64,000 bases of DNA from Actinomycetota bacterium (GCA_018268515.1 JAFDWK010000018.1:19746-83745); one strand, 5' to 3'; shown: positions 1 to 8,858, numbered from the stretch's first letter. Numbers and translations: made by a program. Notes: generated by a model from the sequence alone, not told the origin.

Positions 1-1
1 G

Positions 2-1141
2 ATCGAGAACGCGCGGCTGTTCGCGGAGACCCGCCGGCGGGAGCGTCTCGGCGCGGCGCTGTCCGCGATCACGGCGACTCTGCTCTCCCCCGACGGCGGC
101 GACGCTCTCGGCATCGTCGCGGAGGGCGTCGCCTCGATCGTGCCCACCGACCTCGTCACGATCATCACACCCGACGAGGATGATCGGCTGCGCATCGATG
201 TGGCCCGCGGCGCCGGCGCGCACGGACTCGAGGGGTCGCACTATCCTGCGGCGGGCGCACTCGCCGCGCAGGCCATCGCGCACGGCGAGCCCGTGGTCGG
301 ACGGCTGCCGGAACCCGGCGACGTCGTGCTGCGTCCCTTCGGGTTCACGGTCGCCGTGCCGCTGCTCGCCGCCGGCGATGCGGTCGGTGCCCTCTGCGTC
401 TCCCGCAGCGCCGGCGCGTACTCACGCGCCGAACTGCAGACCATCTCCGAGTTCGCATCGCAGGCGGGGATCGCCATCTCCCTCGCCCGAGCCCGCGCGC
501 AGCGGCAGCGGCTGGAGATCGTGGAGGACCGGGGCCGCATCGCGCGGGATCTGCACGATCACGTCATCCAGCGGCTGTTCGCGACGACGCTCGGGCTGCA
601 GGGGCTCGCGGCGACCCACCCTCCGGTCGCGGGCGCGCTCGAGCGCCCCATCGAGGAGCTGGACGCCGCGATCGCCGACATCCGCACGGCGATCTTCGCT
701 CTGCGCAGCCACGCCGCCGACGGCGCGCTCCGCAGCCGACTGCTCGAACTCGTGTCCGACATGTCCCCGCGGCCCCGGATCACCTTCGCCGGACCCGTCG
801 ACCTCGCCGTCACCGGAGACCTCGCCGACGACCTCGTCGCGGTCGTGCGGGAGTCTCTCGCGAACGTCGCCCGGCATGCGCACGCATCGACGGCGCTCGT
901 GACGGTGAGCGTCTCCGAGGCCGAGGTGGTCGCCGTGGTCGAGGACGACGGCGTCGGGCTGCCGGAGCACCTGGACCGCAGCGGCACGGCGAACCTCGCC
1001 GCACGCGCCGCACAGCGCGCCGGCGCCTTCCTGCTCGAGAACCGGGCCGAGGGCGGTGTCCGCGTGCGGTGGAGTGCTCCACTGTCTCTGGATGCCTCCG
1101 ACCGCCGCGCCCCGGCGGACGTCCGCGACGCCCCCGCGTGA
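2..1141 (+). CDS. GAF-domain sensor histidine kinase, 3' part (DosS/DevS-like)
   Basis: The frame is open from base 2 and begins with a GAF-domain C-terminal signature (IENARLFAETRRRE), so the gene starts upstream of the window; 379 residues are visible. A second GAF domain follows (about residues 15-165), then a HisKA_3 dimerisation segment with RDLHDHVIQRLF (phospho-acceptor His near visible residue 185). A HATPase domain carries the N-box (RESLANVARHAH) and G-box (EDDGVGLP). This order is that of two-component oxygen/redox kinases of the DosS/DevS type, which phosphorylate a NarL-family response regulator; none is visible here. Whether the GAF domains bind haem cannot be told from this fragment. 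The next gene starts 45 bases downstream on the same strand. Confidence 0.88.
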   Translation: MENARLFAETRRRERLGAALSAITATLLSPDGGDALGIVAEGVASIVPTDLVTIITPDEDDRLRIDVARGAGAHGLEGSHYPAAGALAAQAIAHGEPVVGRLPEPGDVVLRPFGFTVAVPLLAAGDAVGALCVSRSAGAYSRAELQTISEFASQAGIAISLARARAQRQRLEIVEDRGRIARDLHDHVIQRLFATTLGLQGLAATHPPVAGALERPIEELDAAIADIRTAIFALRSHAADGALRSRLLELVSDMSPRPRITFAGPVDLAVTGDLADDLVAVVRESLANVARHAHASTALVTVSVSEAEVVAVVEDDGVGLPEHLDRSGTANLAARAAQRAGAFLLENRAEGGVRVRWSAPLSLDASDRRAPADVRDAPA

Positions 1142-1186
1142 CCAAGGTCCCGCCCGGGCCCGCCGACGCGGTGTGGGGTGGTGTCC

Positions 1187-3727
1187 ATGAGCGCAGCACT
1201 GACTTTCCTCGGGGCGACCGACACGGTCACCGGATCCCGCTACCTCCTCGACACCGGACGGAGCAGGGTCCTCGTCGACTGCGGACTCTTCCAGGGGTAC
1301 AAGACCCTGCGGGAGCGGAACTGGGCGCGCTTCCCCGTGGATCCATCGAGCATCGACGCCGTGGTGATCACCCACGCGCACCTGGATCACACGGGCTATC
1401 TGCCGGCGCTCGTGCGGGACGGCTTCCGCGGTGCGATCCACAGCACCGCCGGCACGGCCGAGCTCAGCGGGCTCGTGCTGCCGGACAGCGGCCGCCTGCA
1501 GGAGGAGCAGGCCGCCTACGCCGAGCGCCGGCACAGCTCCCGGCACGCGCGCCCGCGGCCGCTGTACACCGAACGCGACGCCTTGGCCGCGCTCGAGCAC
1601 TTCGAGCCGCACCCCTTCGACGCCGGCTTCGACGTCGGGGACGTCCGGGTCGGGTTCGTCCCCGCCGGGCACATCCTGGGCGCGGCGCAGGCCCGGCTGG
1701 AGGTGGACGGGTGCCGGGTGCACTTCACCGGAGACCTGGGTCGCGCCGACGACGCGCTGATGCGGCCGCCGCGGGCGCTCGAGGCGACGGACGTGCTGGT
1801 GTCGGAGTCGACCTACGGCGACAGAGCGCACCCCGATGTCGACCCGGAGGCGGCGCTCGCCGACATCATCACCCGGGTCTGCAGGCGCGGCGGCGTGGTG
1901 CTGCTGCCCGCCTTCGCGATCGGCCGGGCCGAGTCCCTGCTGCTGCACCTCAGCCGTCTGCGCGCCACCGGGCGGATCCCCGAGGTCCCCGTGTTCCTGA
2001 ACAGCCCCATGGCCGTGAGCGCTGCGGAGATCTACGCGCGCCACCCCGAGGAGCACCGGATCGCGGCCGACGAGTTCCACCGCATGTACGAGACGGCGAC
2101 ACTGGTGCGCAGCGTCGAGGAGTCGAAGGCGCTGAACACCCGCGGCGGCCCCGCGATCATCGTCTCCGCCAGCGGGATGCTCGAGGGCGGGCGGATCCTG
2201 CACCATCTCGCCTCCTACGGGCCCGACCCCCGCAACGCGATCGTGCTGACCGGCTTCCAGGCCGGAGGCACTCGCGGGGCCGCGCTGCAGCGCGGCGAAC
2301 GCACCCTGCGGATCTATGGTCAGGATGTGCCGATCCTCGCCGAGGTGCATTCGCTCGAGATGATGTCGGCGCACGCCGACGCCGGCCAGATCGTGGAGTG
2401 GATGCGCACGGCTCCGACGGCCCCGGGCCAGGTCTTCCTCACCCATGGCGAACCGGCGTCCGCCGATGCGCTGCGCCGGCGGATCCGGCACGAGCTGGGC
2501 TGGAACGTGCGGGTGCCGCGCCTGGACGAGGTCGTCACGCTGCGCGCGCACGGCGACGGACCCGCGTCCGCGGCGCCGTCCGGGGGCGGCGCAGAACCTG
2601 ACGCCGCGCCTTCGGCAGGCGACGTGGATCCGGCGTCTCCGACCGTCGAGGCCGCGCAGGCATCGCCCGGAACCGGCACCGGGCCCCGTCCCGCGACCAT
2701 GCGGGCCGCCGTCGTCTCGTCGTTCACCGCGCCGGTCACGGTGCAGGAGGTGCCCGTGCCCGTCCCCGGTCCGGGGCAGGTGCTCGTGCGCATCGAGATG
2801 AGCGGCCTGTGCCACACCGACATCCACGCCGCGCGCGGCGACTGGCCGGTGCAGCCGCCACTGCCCTTCATCCCCGGGCACGAGGGGATCGGCCGCGTCG
2901 ACGGGCTCGGCCCAGGCGTCGTCGCGCCCGCCATCGGCACGCGCGTCGCACTGGCCTGGCTCGGCTCCGCGTGCGGATCCTGCCGATACTGCGTCACCGG
3001 CCGCGAGAACCTCTGCCTCTCGCAGCGCAACACCGGTTATGCGGTGAACGGCGCGCACGCCGAGTATGCCGTCATCGACGCGCGATTCGCCGTGCCGGTG
3101 CCCGAGGCGGTGACCTCCCTCGACGCCGCCCCGCTCACCTGCGCCGGCGTGACGACCTATGCGGCCGTCAAGGCTGCACGGGTGACGCCCTCCGAGCGGG
3201 TGGCGGTCTTCGGGATCGGCGGGCTGGGACACCTTGCGGTGCAGTACGCACGCCTGGTCGGCGCGGAGGTGATCGCCGTGGACGTGAGCGATGAGAAGCT
3301 GAAGCTCGCGACGATGCTCGGCACCGATCATGTGGTGAACGCGGCCACGACGGATCCGGTCGAGGCGATCACGGCACTCGGCGGGGCCGACGTGTGCATC
3401 GTGCTGGCCGCCGCCTCCGCGGTGTTCGACCAGGCCTATCGCGCCCTCGCGCGAGGCGGACGGCTCGTGCTCGTCTCGCTGCCGAAGGACGGGACGCTGA
3501 CCTTCCCGGTCTTCGACACGGTGCTGGGGGGCATCGAGATCATCGGATCCATCGTCGGCACCAGAGAGGATCTGGCCGAGGTCTTCCGGCTGCATGCGCT
3601 GGGGCGCACGACCGTCGTCGCCCAGACGCGCGACCTGTCCACCGTGGCGGAGTCGATGCAGGAGGTGCTGGACGGCACGGTGCCCGCACGCCTGGTCTTC
3701 GACCTCGACCCGGAGACGGCCGACTGA
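1187..3727 (+). CDS. Fusion protein: beta-CASP MBL nuclease + zinc alcohol dehydrogenase (AdhP-like)
   Basis: One uninterrupted frame of 846 residues joins two enzymes. Residues 1 to about 450 are a metallo-beta-lactamase/beta-CASP RNase of the Ysh1/CPSF-73 type: HAHLDHTG zinc motif, PAGHILGAAQ, FTGDLGR, PAFAIGRAES, SASGMLEGGR and a C-terminal SAHAD motif. After a roughly 50-residue Ala/Pro/Gly linker, residues 505-846 are a medium-chain zinc alcohol dehydrogenase: GLCHTD and PGHE catalytic zinc ligands, four structural-zinc cysteines (CGSCRYC to LC) and the GIGGLGHLAVQYA Rossmann loop. The ATG at 1187 follows a GGGGTGG stretch and gives the usual MBL N-terminus; GTG 1178 is the alternative. 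An in-frame ATG at 2699 could start the dehydrogenase alone, but no Shine-Dalgarno sequence precedes it. The upstream DosS-like kinase suggests a hypoxia/redox stress role (inference). Confidence 0.85.
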   Translation: MSAALTFLGATDTVTGSRYLLDTGRSRVLVDCGLFQGYKTLRERNWARFPVDPSSIDAVVITHAHLDHTGYLPALVRDGFRGAIHSTAGTAELSGLVLPDSGRLQEEQAAYAERRHSSRHARPRPLYTERDALAALEHFEPHPFDAGFDVGDVRVGFVPAGHILGAAQARLEVDGCRVHFTGDLGRADDALMRPPRALEATDVLVSESTYGDRAHPDVDPEAALADIITRVCRRGGVVLLPAFAIGRAESLLLHLSRLRATGRIPEVPVFLNSPMAVSAAEIYARHPEEHRIAADEFHRMYETATLVRSVEESKALNTRGGPAIIVSASGMLEGGRILHHLASYGPDPRNAIVLTGFQAGGTRGAALQRGERTLRIYGQDVPILAEVHSLEMMSAHADAGQIVEWMRTAPTAPGQVFLTHGEPASADALRRRIRHELGWNVRVPRLDEVVTLRAHGDGPASAAPSGGGAEPDAAPSAGDVDPASPTVEAAQASPGTGTGPRPATMRAAVVSSFTAPVTVQEVPVPVPGPGQVLVRIEMSGLCHTDIHAARGDWPVQPPLPFIPGHEGIGRVDGLGPGVVAPAIGTRVALAWLGSACGSCRYCVTGRENLCLSQRNTGYAVNGAHAEYAVIDARFAVPVPEAVTSLDAAPLTCAGVTTYAAVKAARVTPSERVAVFGIGGLGHLAVQYARLVGAEVIAVDVSDEKLKLATMLGTDHVVNAATTDPVEAITALGGADVCIVLAAASAVFDQAYRALARGGRLVLVSLPKDGTLTFPVFDTVLGGIEIIGSIVGTREDLAEVFRLHALGRTTVVAQTRDLSTVAESMQEVLDGTVPARLVFDLDPETAD

Positions 3728-3765
3728 ACGTCCGGTGCCGTCGCGGATCCAGGGACGCGACGATG

Positions 3766-3787
3766 CGGAAGAACGCGGAGTCTTCCG
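3766..3787. terminator. Candidate bidirectional terminator hairpin
   Basis: Arms CGGAAGA and TCTTCCG pair perfectly around an 8-base loop, in the short gap between the convergent fusion gene and the F420-type oxidoreductase. There is no T-tract, so this is inferred from position. Confidence 0.4.
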
Positions 3788-3788
3788 G

Positions 3789-4499
3789 CTAGCGATCCGG
3801 ATCCGCCGCCCGCGCCCGCGCCCGCGCCCGCGCCACGACGATGCCGCGCTGCGAGGTCCAGAAGCGCGCGAGCATCGCCCCCAACGCGGCGGCGTCGACG
3901 TCGGCGCCGAACGCCTCGGCCCCCGGTTCCAGCATGATCCCGCTCGCGAGATCCCCGGCGATCACGGGGTCGAACCCCAGGTCGTCCACGAGGCGCGCGA
4001 CCCGCGCCAGGTCGTCGGGATCGTCGCCGGCGATCGCGATCGCCTTGCGGTCGGGCCCGCCCGCGGGACGGGTGTCGTCCTCGAGATCCTGATAGCCCAT
4101 GTGGTTGAAGGCCTTCACGACCCGGGATCCGGCCAGGAACCGCTGCACGGTCTCGCTGGTGGACGTGCGCGGATCGTCGAGGTCGCCGCCGAGCCCATCG
4201 CCCCACCAGTGGTTCATGGCGTCGATCACGAGCTTCCCCCGCAGCAGCCCGGCCGGCAGGGTCGTGTGGCGGCTGAGCGGCAGAGCGAGGAGCACGGCGT
4301 CGGCCTCGCGCGCGAGCTCGGCGACATCGAGCGCGGTCGCGCCGAGCGCCCGCGCCGCGCGCACGATGCGAGCCGGATCCGAGGATCCCGCGAGCAGCAC
4401 GCGATACCCGGCCGACACCGCGAGCCGTGCGAGCACGCTGCCGGCCCGGCCGGCACCGATGATACCGAGCGTCCCGATCCGGGGTGTCTCCTCCGCCAC
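3789..4499 (-). CDS. NADP oxidoreductase, coenzyme F420-dependent type (Rossmann protein)
   Basis: About 236 residues. The N-terminus carries a dinucleotide-binding [16 protein letters not shown] loop (about residues 10-25), followed by DAVLLALPL and the [10 protein letters not shown] and VVKAFNHMG segments typical of F420H2:NADP reductase-like (NADP_F420-type) oxidoreductases. These move hydride between NADP and F420 or reduce small substrates; the true cofactor partner cannot be read from sequence. GTG 4499 is preferred because the Rossmann fold then begins at once; a longer frame to 4601 would add an Arg-rich, non-homologous leader. The C-terminus is an Ala-Arg run from a short GC repeat. 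It is convergent with the fusion gene and monocistronic. Confidence 0.75.
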   Translation of the reverse strand: MAEETPRIGTLGIIGAGRAGSVLARLAVSAGYRVLLAGSSDPARIVRAARALGATALDVAELAREADAVLLALPLSRHTTLPAGLLRGKLVIDAMNHWWGDGLGGDLDDPRTSTSETVQRFLAGSRVVKAFNHMGYQDLEDDTRPAGGPDRKAIAIAGDDPDDLARVARLVDDLGFDPVIAGDLASGIMLEPGAEAFGADVDAAALGAMLARFWTSQRGIVVARARARARAADPDR

Positions 4500-4588
4500 G
4501 CCGCCATCGTAGCCACGCGCCCGGGGCCGGGAGGTGGCCGCAGTCCGTCGCCGGGGAGCGATTCCTGGGGAGCAGCGGGCGCCATGCC

Positions 4589-4615
4589 GCCCCGCGGACA
4601 CGGTCCGTGCGGGGC
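4589..4615 (-). terminator. Candidate terminator after TetR gene
   Basis: GCCCCGC and GCGGGGC arms with an inner GGAC/GTCC stem form a hairpin two bases past the TetR stop codon. No T-tract. Confidence 0.45.
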
Positions 4616-4617
4616 CG

Positions 4618-5265
4618 TCAGCCCGGACCGGACAGTTCGAGCACGCGCAGGATCACGTCGGCGACCTGATCGATGAAGGCGTCCGCACCGAGGCGCTCCT
4701 GCGGCGGCGCCTGCACCCGCTGCACCAGCGCCTCGGTGATGCCGCCGACCAGGATCAGGGCGGTGAGCGGTGGCGGCTCCGTGCGGATGGTCCCCGCTCG
4801 GAGGAACGCCGCGAACACCGCGTCGATCGCACCGGCGAACTCGCGATACGCCTGCCGGCGCTCGCGCTCGAGCACGTCCGAGACGCCGACGGCCTCGACC
4901 TCGAGCACCCGCGCCTTGCGCTCGTCGTGGAGCATGGGCGCGAGAGCCGCAGAGACCAGATCCCGAACGCCGCGCGCGGCGGGCTGCGAGAGATCGACGC
5001 GCGCTTCGGCGAACCCGGCCAGCACCTCGTCGTTCAGCTCCCGGTAGAGCTCGAGCAGAAGCTCGGACTGCTCCGGGTACAGCTCGTAGAACGACCGGGT
5101 CGACACATGCGCGAGGCGGCAGACATCGCGCACGGCAGCTGAGGCATATCCGGTCGTGCCGTAGATCTCCAGCGCCGCCTCGCGCAGCCGCCGGCGACGC
5201 TCCTCGTCGCGCGCGCTGCGCGGGCTGCCGCGCCAGAGGCGGTCCTGCTCCTGTGCCACGGCCAT
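4618..5265 (-). CDS. TetR-family regulator, divergent from monooxygenase operon
   Basis: 215 residues. Residues about 20-65 form a TetR N-terminal helix-turn-helix ([19 protein letters not shown], then [18 protein letters not shown]). The remainder is the ligand-binding dimerisation domain. Family members are ligand-released repressors of adjacent genes. It is divergent from the flavin monooxygenase gene with only 50 bases between start codons, and that gap contains a symmetrical palindrome lying in the facing promoter. It probably represses the monooxygenase/SDR operon (inference); the inducer may be a ketone or other hydrophobic substrate of those enzymes. Confidence 0.85.
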   Translation of the reverse strand: MAVAQEQDRLWRGSPRSARDEERRRRLREAALEIYGTTGYASAAVRDVCRLAHVSTRSFYELYPEQSELLLELYRELNDEVLAGFAEARVDLSQPAARGVRDLVSAALAPMLHDERKARVLEVEAVGVSDVLERERRQAYREFAGAIDAVFAAFLRAGTIRTEPPPLTALILVGGITEALVQRVQAPPQERLGADAFIDQVADVILRVLELSGPG

Positions 5266-5280
5266 GGAGTCATCCTGCCA

Positions 5281-5309
5281 TTGAAAATTCGGATTTTCAC
5301 TGTCATACT
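5281..5309 (+). promoter_or_regulatory. Promoter with embedded palindromic operator; predicts leaderless mRNA
   Basis: TTGAAA (5281-5286) and CATACT (5304-5309) are separated by 17 bases, a good sigma-70-type promoter. The expected start of transcription is the A of the ATG at 5316, so the transcript should be leaderless. A perfect inverted repeat, TGAAAAT / ATTTTCA with a 4-base centre (5282-5299), overlaps the -35 and spacer; it is the obvious site for the divergent TetR protein. Confidence 0.7.
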
Positions 5310-5315
5310 CACGGC

Positions 5316-6755
5316 ATGGCTTACTTCGTCAAGCCCGCGCACCGCAGCGCTGCGGTCACGGCACCCATCCCTCGCGACGAATCCCTCCCCCGCGTCTGCG
5401 TCATCGGCGCCGGATCCTCGGGCATCACCGCGGTCAAATCGCTCCACCTCGCCGGCATCCCGTTCGATTGCTTCGAGGCGGGCATCGCCATCGGCGGCAA
5501 CTGGGTCCTGGACAACCCCAACGGGCAGTCCGCCTGCTACGAGACGCTCGAGATCAACACCTCCTGCCCGCGGATGGCGTTCTCCGACTTCCCGATGCCG
5601 GCCGACTACCCGCCCTATGCCCGTCATGACCAGGTGCACGCCTACTTCGAGGCCTACGCCGCACACTTCGGGTTCCGCGAAGCGATCACCTTCGACACGA
5701 CCGTGACCGAGGTCACCCCCGCGGCCCGGGGCCGGTGGCGGGTGCGTACCCGGGGCCCGGCCGGAGAGCGGACGCAGGAGTACGACGCCGTGCTGGTGGC
5801 GAACGGCCATCACTGGGATCCGCGCTGGCCCGAGCCCTACCCCGGCACGTTCACCGGCGAGCAGATCCACGCGCACGACTACCGGTCGGGGGACCAGCTC
5901 GAGGGCCGCGATGTCGTGGTGGTCGGCGCCGGCAACTCGGCCATGGACATCGCCGTGGAGGGCGCCCGCCGGGCCCGCAGCGTGACGCTCTCGATCCGCC
6001 GCGGCCAGTGGGTGATGCGCAAGTTCCTCTTCGGCCGTGCCTCCGACCAGATCGCGCTGCCCGGCTGGATGCCGTGGTGGGTCACCCGGCTCCGGCTGAG
6101 GTTCGGGGCGGTCGCCTCGGGCGGGCTGCGCCGGTACGGCCTGCCCCGGCCGCCGCACGCCCCTGGCCAGTCGCATCCCGTGCAGTCCGAGCGGATCCGT
6201 GCGGTGATCGCCGCGGGCCGGGTGCAGGTGCGCCCGGGCATCGAGCGGTTCGACGGCGACCAGGTGCTGTTCACCGACGGATCCCGGGTGCGCGCCGACC
6301 TGGTCGTGTGGGCGACGGGCTACCGCGTCTCTTTTCCCTTCCTGGATCCAGCGCTGGTGAACCCGGCGGACAACGAGCTGCCGCTGTGGAAGCGCGTGGT
6401 GCACCCCGATCTGCCCGGGCTCTTCTTCATCGGGCTGCTGCAGCCGGTCGGCGCGGTGATGCCGCTCGCCGAGGCGCAGGCGGCCTGGGTGACCGAGATG
6501 CTCACGGGCAGGTATGCCGCGCCGGCGGATCCGGAGATCCGCACGCAGATGGTCCGCGACCACGAGCGCAACAAGCGTCGCTTCTACGCCTCACCACGGC
6601 ACACCATGGAGGTCGACTTCGACCATTACCTGTGGGATCTGTCGCTCGAGCGCCGCGCGGGACGAAAGCGCGCCGACGCAGCACGGGACGATCGGCGCGC
6701 ACCAGACTCCGCCGGGCTCGCGCTCGCCGACGAGCGCAGCGGGGCACGCGCATGA
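5316..6755 (+). CDS. Flavin-containing monooxygenase / Baeyer-Villiger-type FAD monooxygenase
   Basis: 479 residues. An N-terminal FAD loop (VIGAGSSGITAVKSL) is followed by the NADPH loop GAGNSAMDIAVEGAR and an FMO signature F-T-G-E-Q-I-H-A-H-D-Y that matches FxGxxxHxxxY/F. WATGYR is the distal FMO motif. Such enzymes insert one oxygen atom from O2 into ketones, sulfides or amines using NADPH. The ATG at 5316 places the FAD loop at the usual distance; longer upstream frames are not homologous. Its stop overlaps the SDR start (ATGA). The pair resembles the FMO-SDR arrangement of the mycobacterial mymA operon. The substrate is unknown. Confidence 0.88.
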   Translation: MAYFVKPAHRSAAVTAPIPRDESLPRVCVIGAGSSGITAVKSLHLAGIPFDCFEAGIAIGGNWVLDNPNGQSACYETLEINTSCPRMAFSDFPMPADYPPYARHDQVHAYFEAYAAHFGFREAITFDTTVTEVTPAARGRWRVRTRGPAGERTQEYDAVLVANGHHWDPRWPEPYPGTFTGEQIHAHDYRSGDQLEGRDVVVVGAGNSAMDIAVEGARRARSVTLSIRRGQWVMRKFLFGRASDQIALPGWMPWWVTRLRLRFGAVASGGLRRYGLPRPPHAPGQSHPVQSERIRAVIAAGRVQVRPGIERFDGDQVLFTDGSRVRADLVVWATGYRVSFPFLDPALVNPADNELPLWKRVVHPDLPGLFFIGLLQPVGAVMPLAEAQAAWVTEMLTGRYAAPADPEIRTQMVRDHERNKRRFYASPRHTMEVDFDHYLWDLSLERRAGRKRADAARDDRRAPDSAGLALADERSGARA

Positions 6756-7579
6756 ACGCGGCCTCCGCGGCGACGGACCGGGTCGTCGCGATCATCGGCG
6801 GCGCCAACGGCATCGGGCGCGCGACCGCGCAGTTGCTGGCCGAATCGGGCGCACGCATCGCGATCGGCGATCTCGATGCCGATGCCGCGCGGCGCACAGC
6901 GCAGGAGCGGGGCCGCGGCGCCCGCGGCTACGGCGTCGATGTCGGCGACCGGGCGTCGCTGAAGGCGTTCCTCGACGCGGTCGAGGCGGATCTCGGTCCG
7001 GTCGGCGTCCTCGTGAACAGCGCAGGCGTCATGTGGGTGGGACCGTTCGCCGAGGAGCCTGAGGAAGCCGCACGGCGCCAGATCGGCGTGAACCTGATCG
7101 GCGTGATCCACGCCGTCGCGCTCACCGCGCCGCGGATGCGGCAGCGCGGATCCGGGCATATCATCACGATCGCCTCCGCCGCCTCGATCCTGCCCACCCC
7201 GGGCGAAGCCACGTACGCCGCCACCAAGCACGGTGTGCTCGGCTACCTCAAGGCGGTGCGCGCCGAACTGCACGGCACGGGCGTGCGCCTCACGGTCATC
7301 ATGCCCACCGTGGTCGACACCGCACTCGCGGTCGGCACGAGCACGGGATCCGCCGCCCTGCTGCAGCCCGCCGACGTCGCCCGCGCCGTGGCCCGGGCGA
7401 TCACCCGACCGCGGTTCGAGGTGACCGTCCCCGGCTACGTCGGCGCGGTGAATCGGCTCGTCGGCGTGCTCCCCGAGCGGGCGCGCGACGCGATCCTGCG
7501 CCGTCTCGTTCCCGACCAGGTCGCATCCGTCGACCGTGCGGCGCGCTCGGGCTACGAGCGGCAGTTCACCGACGGCTGA
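6752..7579 (+). CDS. Short-chain dehydrogenase/reductase
   Basis: 275 residues of a classical SDR: GGANGIGRA cofactor loop, NSAG, the catalytic Ser in ASAAS, and YAATK with catalytic Tyr and Lys. It starts inside the monooxygenase stop codon, so the two are translationally coupled. SDRs of this type oxidise alcohols or reduce ketones with NAD(P). A sensible role is supplying the ketone for, or processing the product of, the monooxygenase (inference). The C-terminal 40 residues (LVGVLPERARDAILRRL) resemble the tail of acyl or fatty-alcohol dehydrogenases of actinobacteria. Confidence 0.88.
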   Translation: MNAASAATDRVVAIIGGANGIGRATAQLLAESGARIAIGDLDADAARRTAQERGRGARGYGVDVGDRASLKAFLDAVEADLGPVGVLVNSAGVMWVGPFAEEPEEAARRQIGVNLIGVIHAVALTAPRMRQRGSGHIITIASAASILPTPGEATYAATKHGVLGYLKAVRAELHGTGVRLTVIMPTVVDTALAVGTSTGSAALLQPADVARAVARAITRPRFEVTVPGYVGAVNRLVGVLPERARDAILRRLVPDQVASVDRAARSGYERQFTDG

Positions 7580-7652
7580 TCTCTGCAGTCCTGGCCATCG
7601 CCCGCCCCGGAAGAGAAAACGACGCCGTGATCGACGAGGCCGATGATGCGGA

Positions 7653-7686
7653 GCCGGGCCCCGGCACCGGGGAGACACGGCCCGGC
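7653..7686. terminator. Candidate bidirectional terminator hairpin
   Basis: GCCGGGCC and GGCCCGGC arms enclose a second perfect stem (CCCCGG-CA-CCGGGG). It lies between the convergent SDR and WYL-regulator genes. No T-tract. Confidence 0.45.
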
Positions 7687-7709
7687 CGGGGAGAAGACGC
7701 GCCGTCCGC

Positions 7710-8840
7710 TCACGAGCTCGGCCGACGCTCCGCGGCGGTACCGCCGGCCGGACGGTTCGCCTCGGTCGAGCCCGCCTCGGTCGAGCCCGCCTCGGTTGAG
7801 CCCGGTTCCGTCGAGCCCGGTTCCGTCGAGCCCGGTCCTGCGCCCGACGCCCCCGCGTCGTATGCCGCGCTCGTCGATCCGAAGCGTTCGGCGAGCACGG
7901 CGAACGCCTCGGCGAGCTCGGGGGGCTCGATGACCTCCAGCCCCGCTTCGAACCGGCCGAGCGAGGCCGCCAGCGCCCCCCACGACCAGGAACCCGCCTC
8001 GAGCATGCAGGAGTGCTCGTCGATCGCCGTGACCGTCGCATCGCCGGCGAAAGGCAGCACCTGTCGCGCGGGCAGATGAAGGACGACGGTTCCACGACAC
8101 GCCCAGGTGTTGACGTCGGATCCCTTGAAGCGGGCGGAGACGAACTCGCCGACATCGCCGCCGGGAACCGTGCGCGGGGTGAACCGGGGGCCGTTCGGCA
8201 CCCGAGGGCGGATCCGGTCGACGCGATGGAGCCGCCAGTCACAGCGATCGAGGTCCCAGCCGACGAGATACCAGCGCCCCTCGGACATGACGAGATGGTG
8301 CGGTTCGACACGTCGGGGCGGGTGCATCCCGTGCCCGGCGGCATCCGCCTCCCCGCGGGCTGGGTAGTCGAAGCGCAGCGTCTCCCGGTCGCGGATCGCG
8401 TTCGCGAGCGTGACGAGCACCTCGAGGGAGATGTCCACCGGTGCGGCATCACCGGGGCGACCGACCGCGGTGACCTCGAGCGCGTCGAGGCGATGCCGCA
8501 GCCGTGACGGCATCACCTGGCGCATGGTGCCGAGCGCGCGGATCGCGGCCTCCTCGATCCCCGCGCCGATGGCGGGGGCCGCCCGCAGAGCGATCGCCAC
8601 CGCCAGTGCCTGATCGTCGTCGAACAGCAAGGGCGGCAGCTCGCTGCCGGCGTCGAGGCGGTAGCCCCCATCCGGGCCCATGGTGGCCTGGATGCGGTAC
8701 CCCATCTCCCGCAGGCGGTCGACGTCGCGTCGCACCGTGCGGTCGCTGACCTCCAGACGGGCCGCCAGCAGCGACCCGGGCCAGTCGCGGCGGGTCTGCA
8801 GCAACGACAGCAGCCGGAGCAGTCGCGAAGTCGTCGTCAT
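7710..8840 (-). CDS. YafY/DeoR-like HTH-WYL transcriptional regulator with repeat tail
   Basis: 376 residues from ATG 8840, which has GGAG just upstream; GTG 8849 is an alternative. Residues 1-60 are a DeoR-type HTH (SRLLRLLSLLQTRRDWPG, then VSDRTVRRDVDRLREMGY). Residues about 135-320 are a WYL domain (RWYLVGWDLD, DWRLHRVDRI), a ligand-sensing module that often controls an adjacent small enzyme gene. The last 50 residues are an unusual Gly-Ser-Thr-Glu-Pro/Ala tail encoded by a 15-base tandem repeat and are not part of the family. It is divergent from the VOC protein gene, its likely target. Confidence 0.85.
   Translation of the reverse strand: MTTTSRLLRLLSLLQTRRDWPGSLLAARLEVSDRTVRRDVDRLREMGYRIQATMGPDGGYRLDAGSELPPLLFDDDQALAVAIALRAAPAIGAGIEEAAIRALGTMRQVMPSRLRHRLDALEVTAVGRPGDAAPVDISLEVLVTLANAIRDRETLRFDYPARGEADAAGHGMHPPRRVEPHHLVMSEGRWYLVGWDLDRCDWRLHRVDRIRPRVPNGPRFTPRTVPGGDVGEFVSARFKGSDVNTWACRGTVVLHLPARQVLPFAGDATVTAIDEHSCMLEAGSWSWGALAASLGRFEAGLEVIEPPELAEAFAVLAERFGSTSAAYDAGASGAGPGSTEPGSTEPGSTEAGSTEAGSTEANRPAGGTAAERRPSS
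7759..7833. repeat. Five 15-bp tandem repeats inside the WYL regulator C-terminus
   Basis: Five consecutive 15-base units (GCCTCGGTCGAGCCC and the variant GGTTCCGTCGAGCCC) encode GSTEP/GSTEA pentapeptides on the minus strand. The unit is a multiple of three, so copy changes keep the frame. Confidence 0.9.
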
Positions 8841-8858
8841 GTTCTCCACGGTAGATCC

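Noticed and set aside
1142-1186. DosR-type box before the fusion gene
   Set aside because: No GGGAC-x-GTCCC-like symmetry was found, so direct DosR control cannot be claimed.
422-3595. A very long open frame (over 1000 codons) antisense to the kinase and fusion genes
   Set aside because: Arg/Gly/His-rich composition without any domain; it mirrors real coding in high-G+C DNA, where antisense frames stay open by chance.
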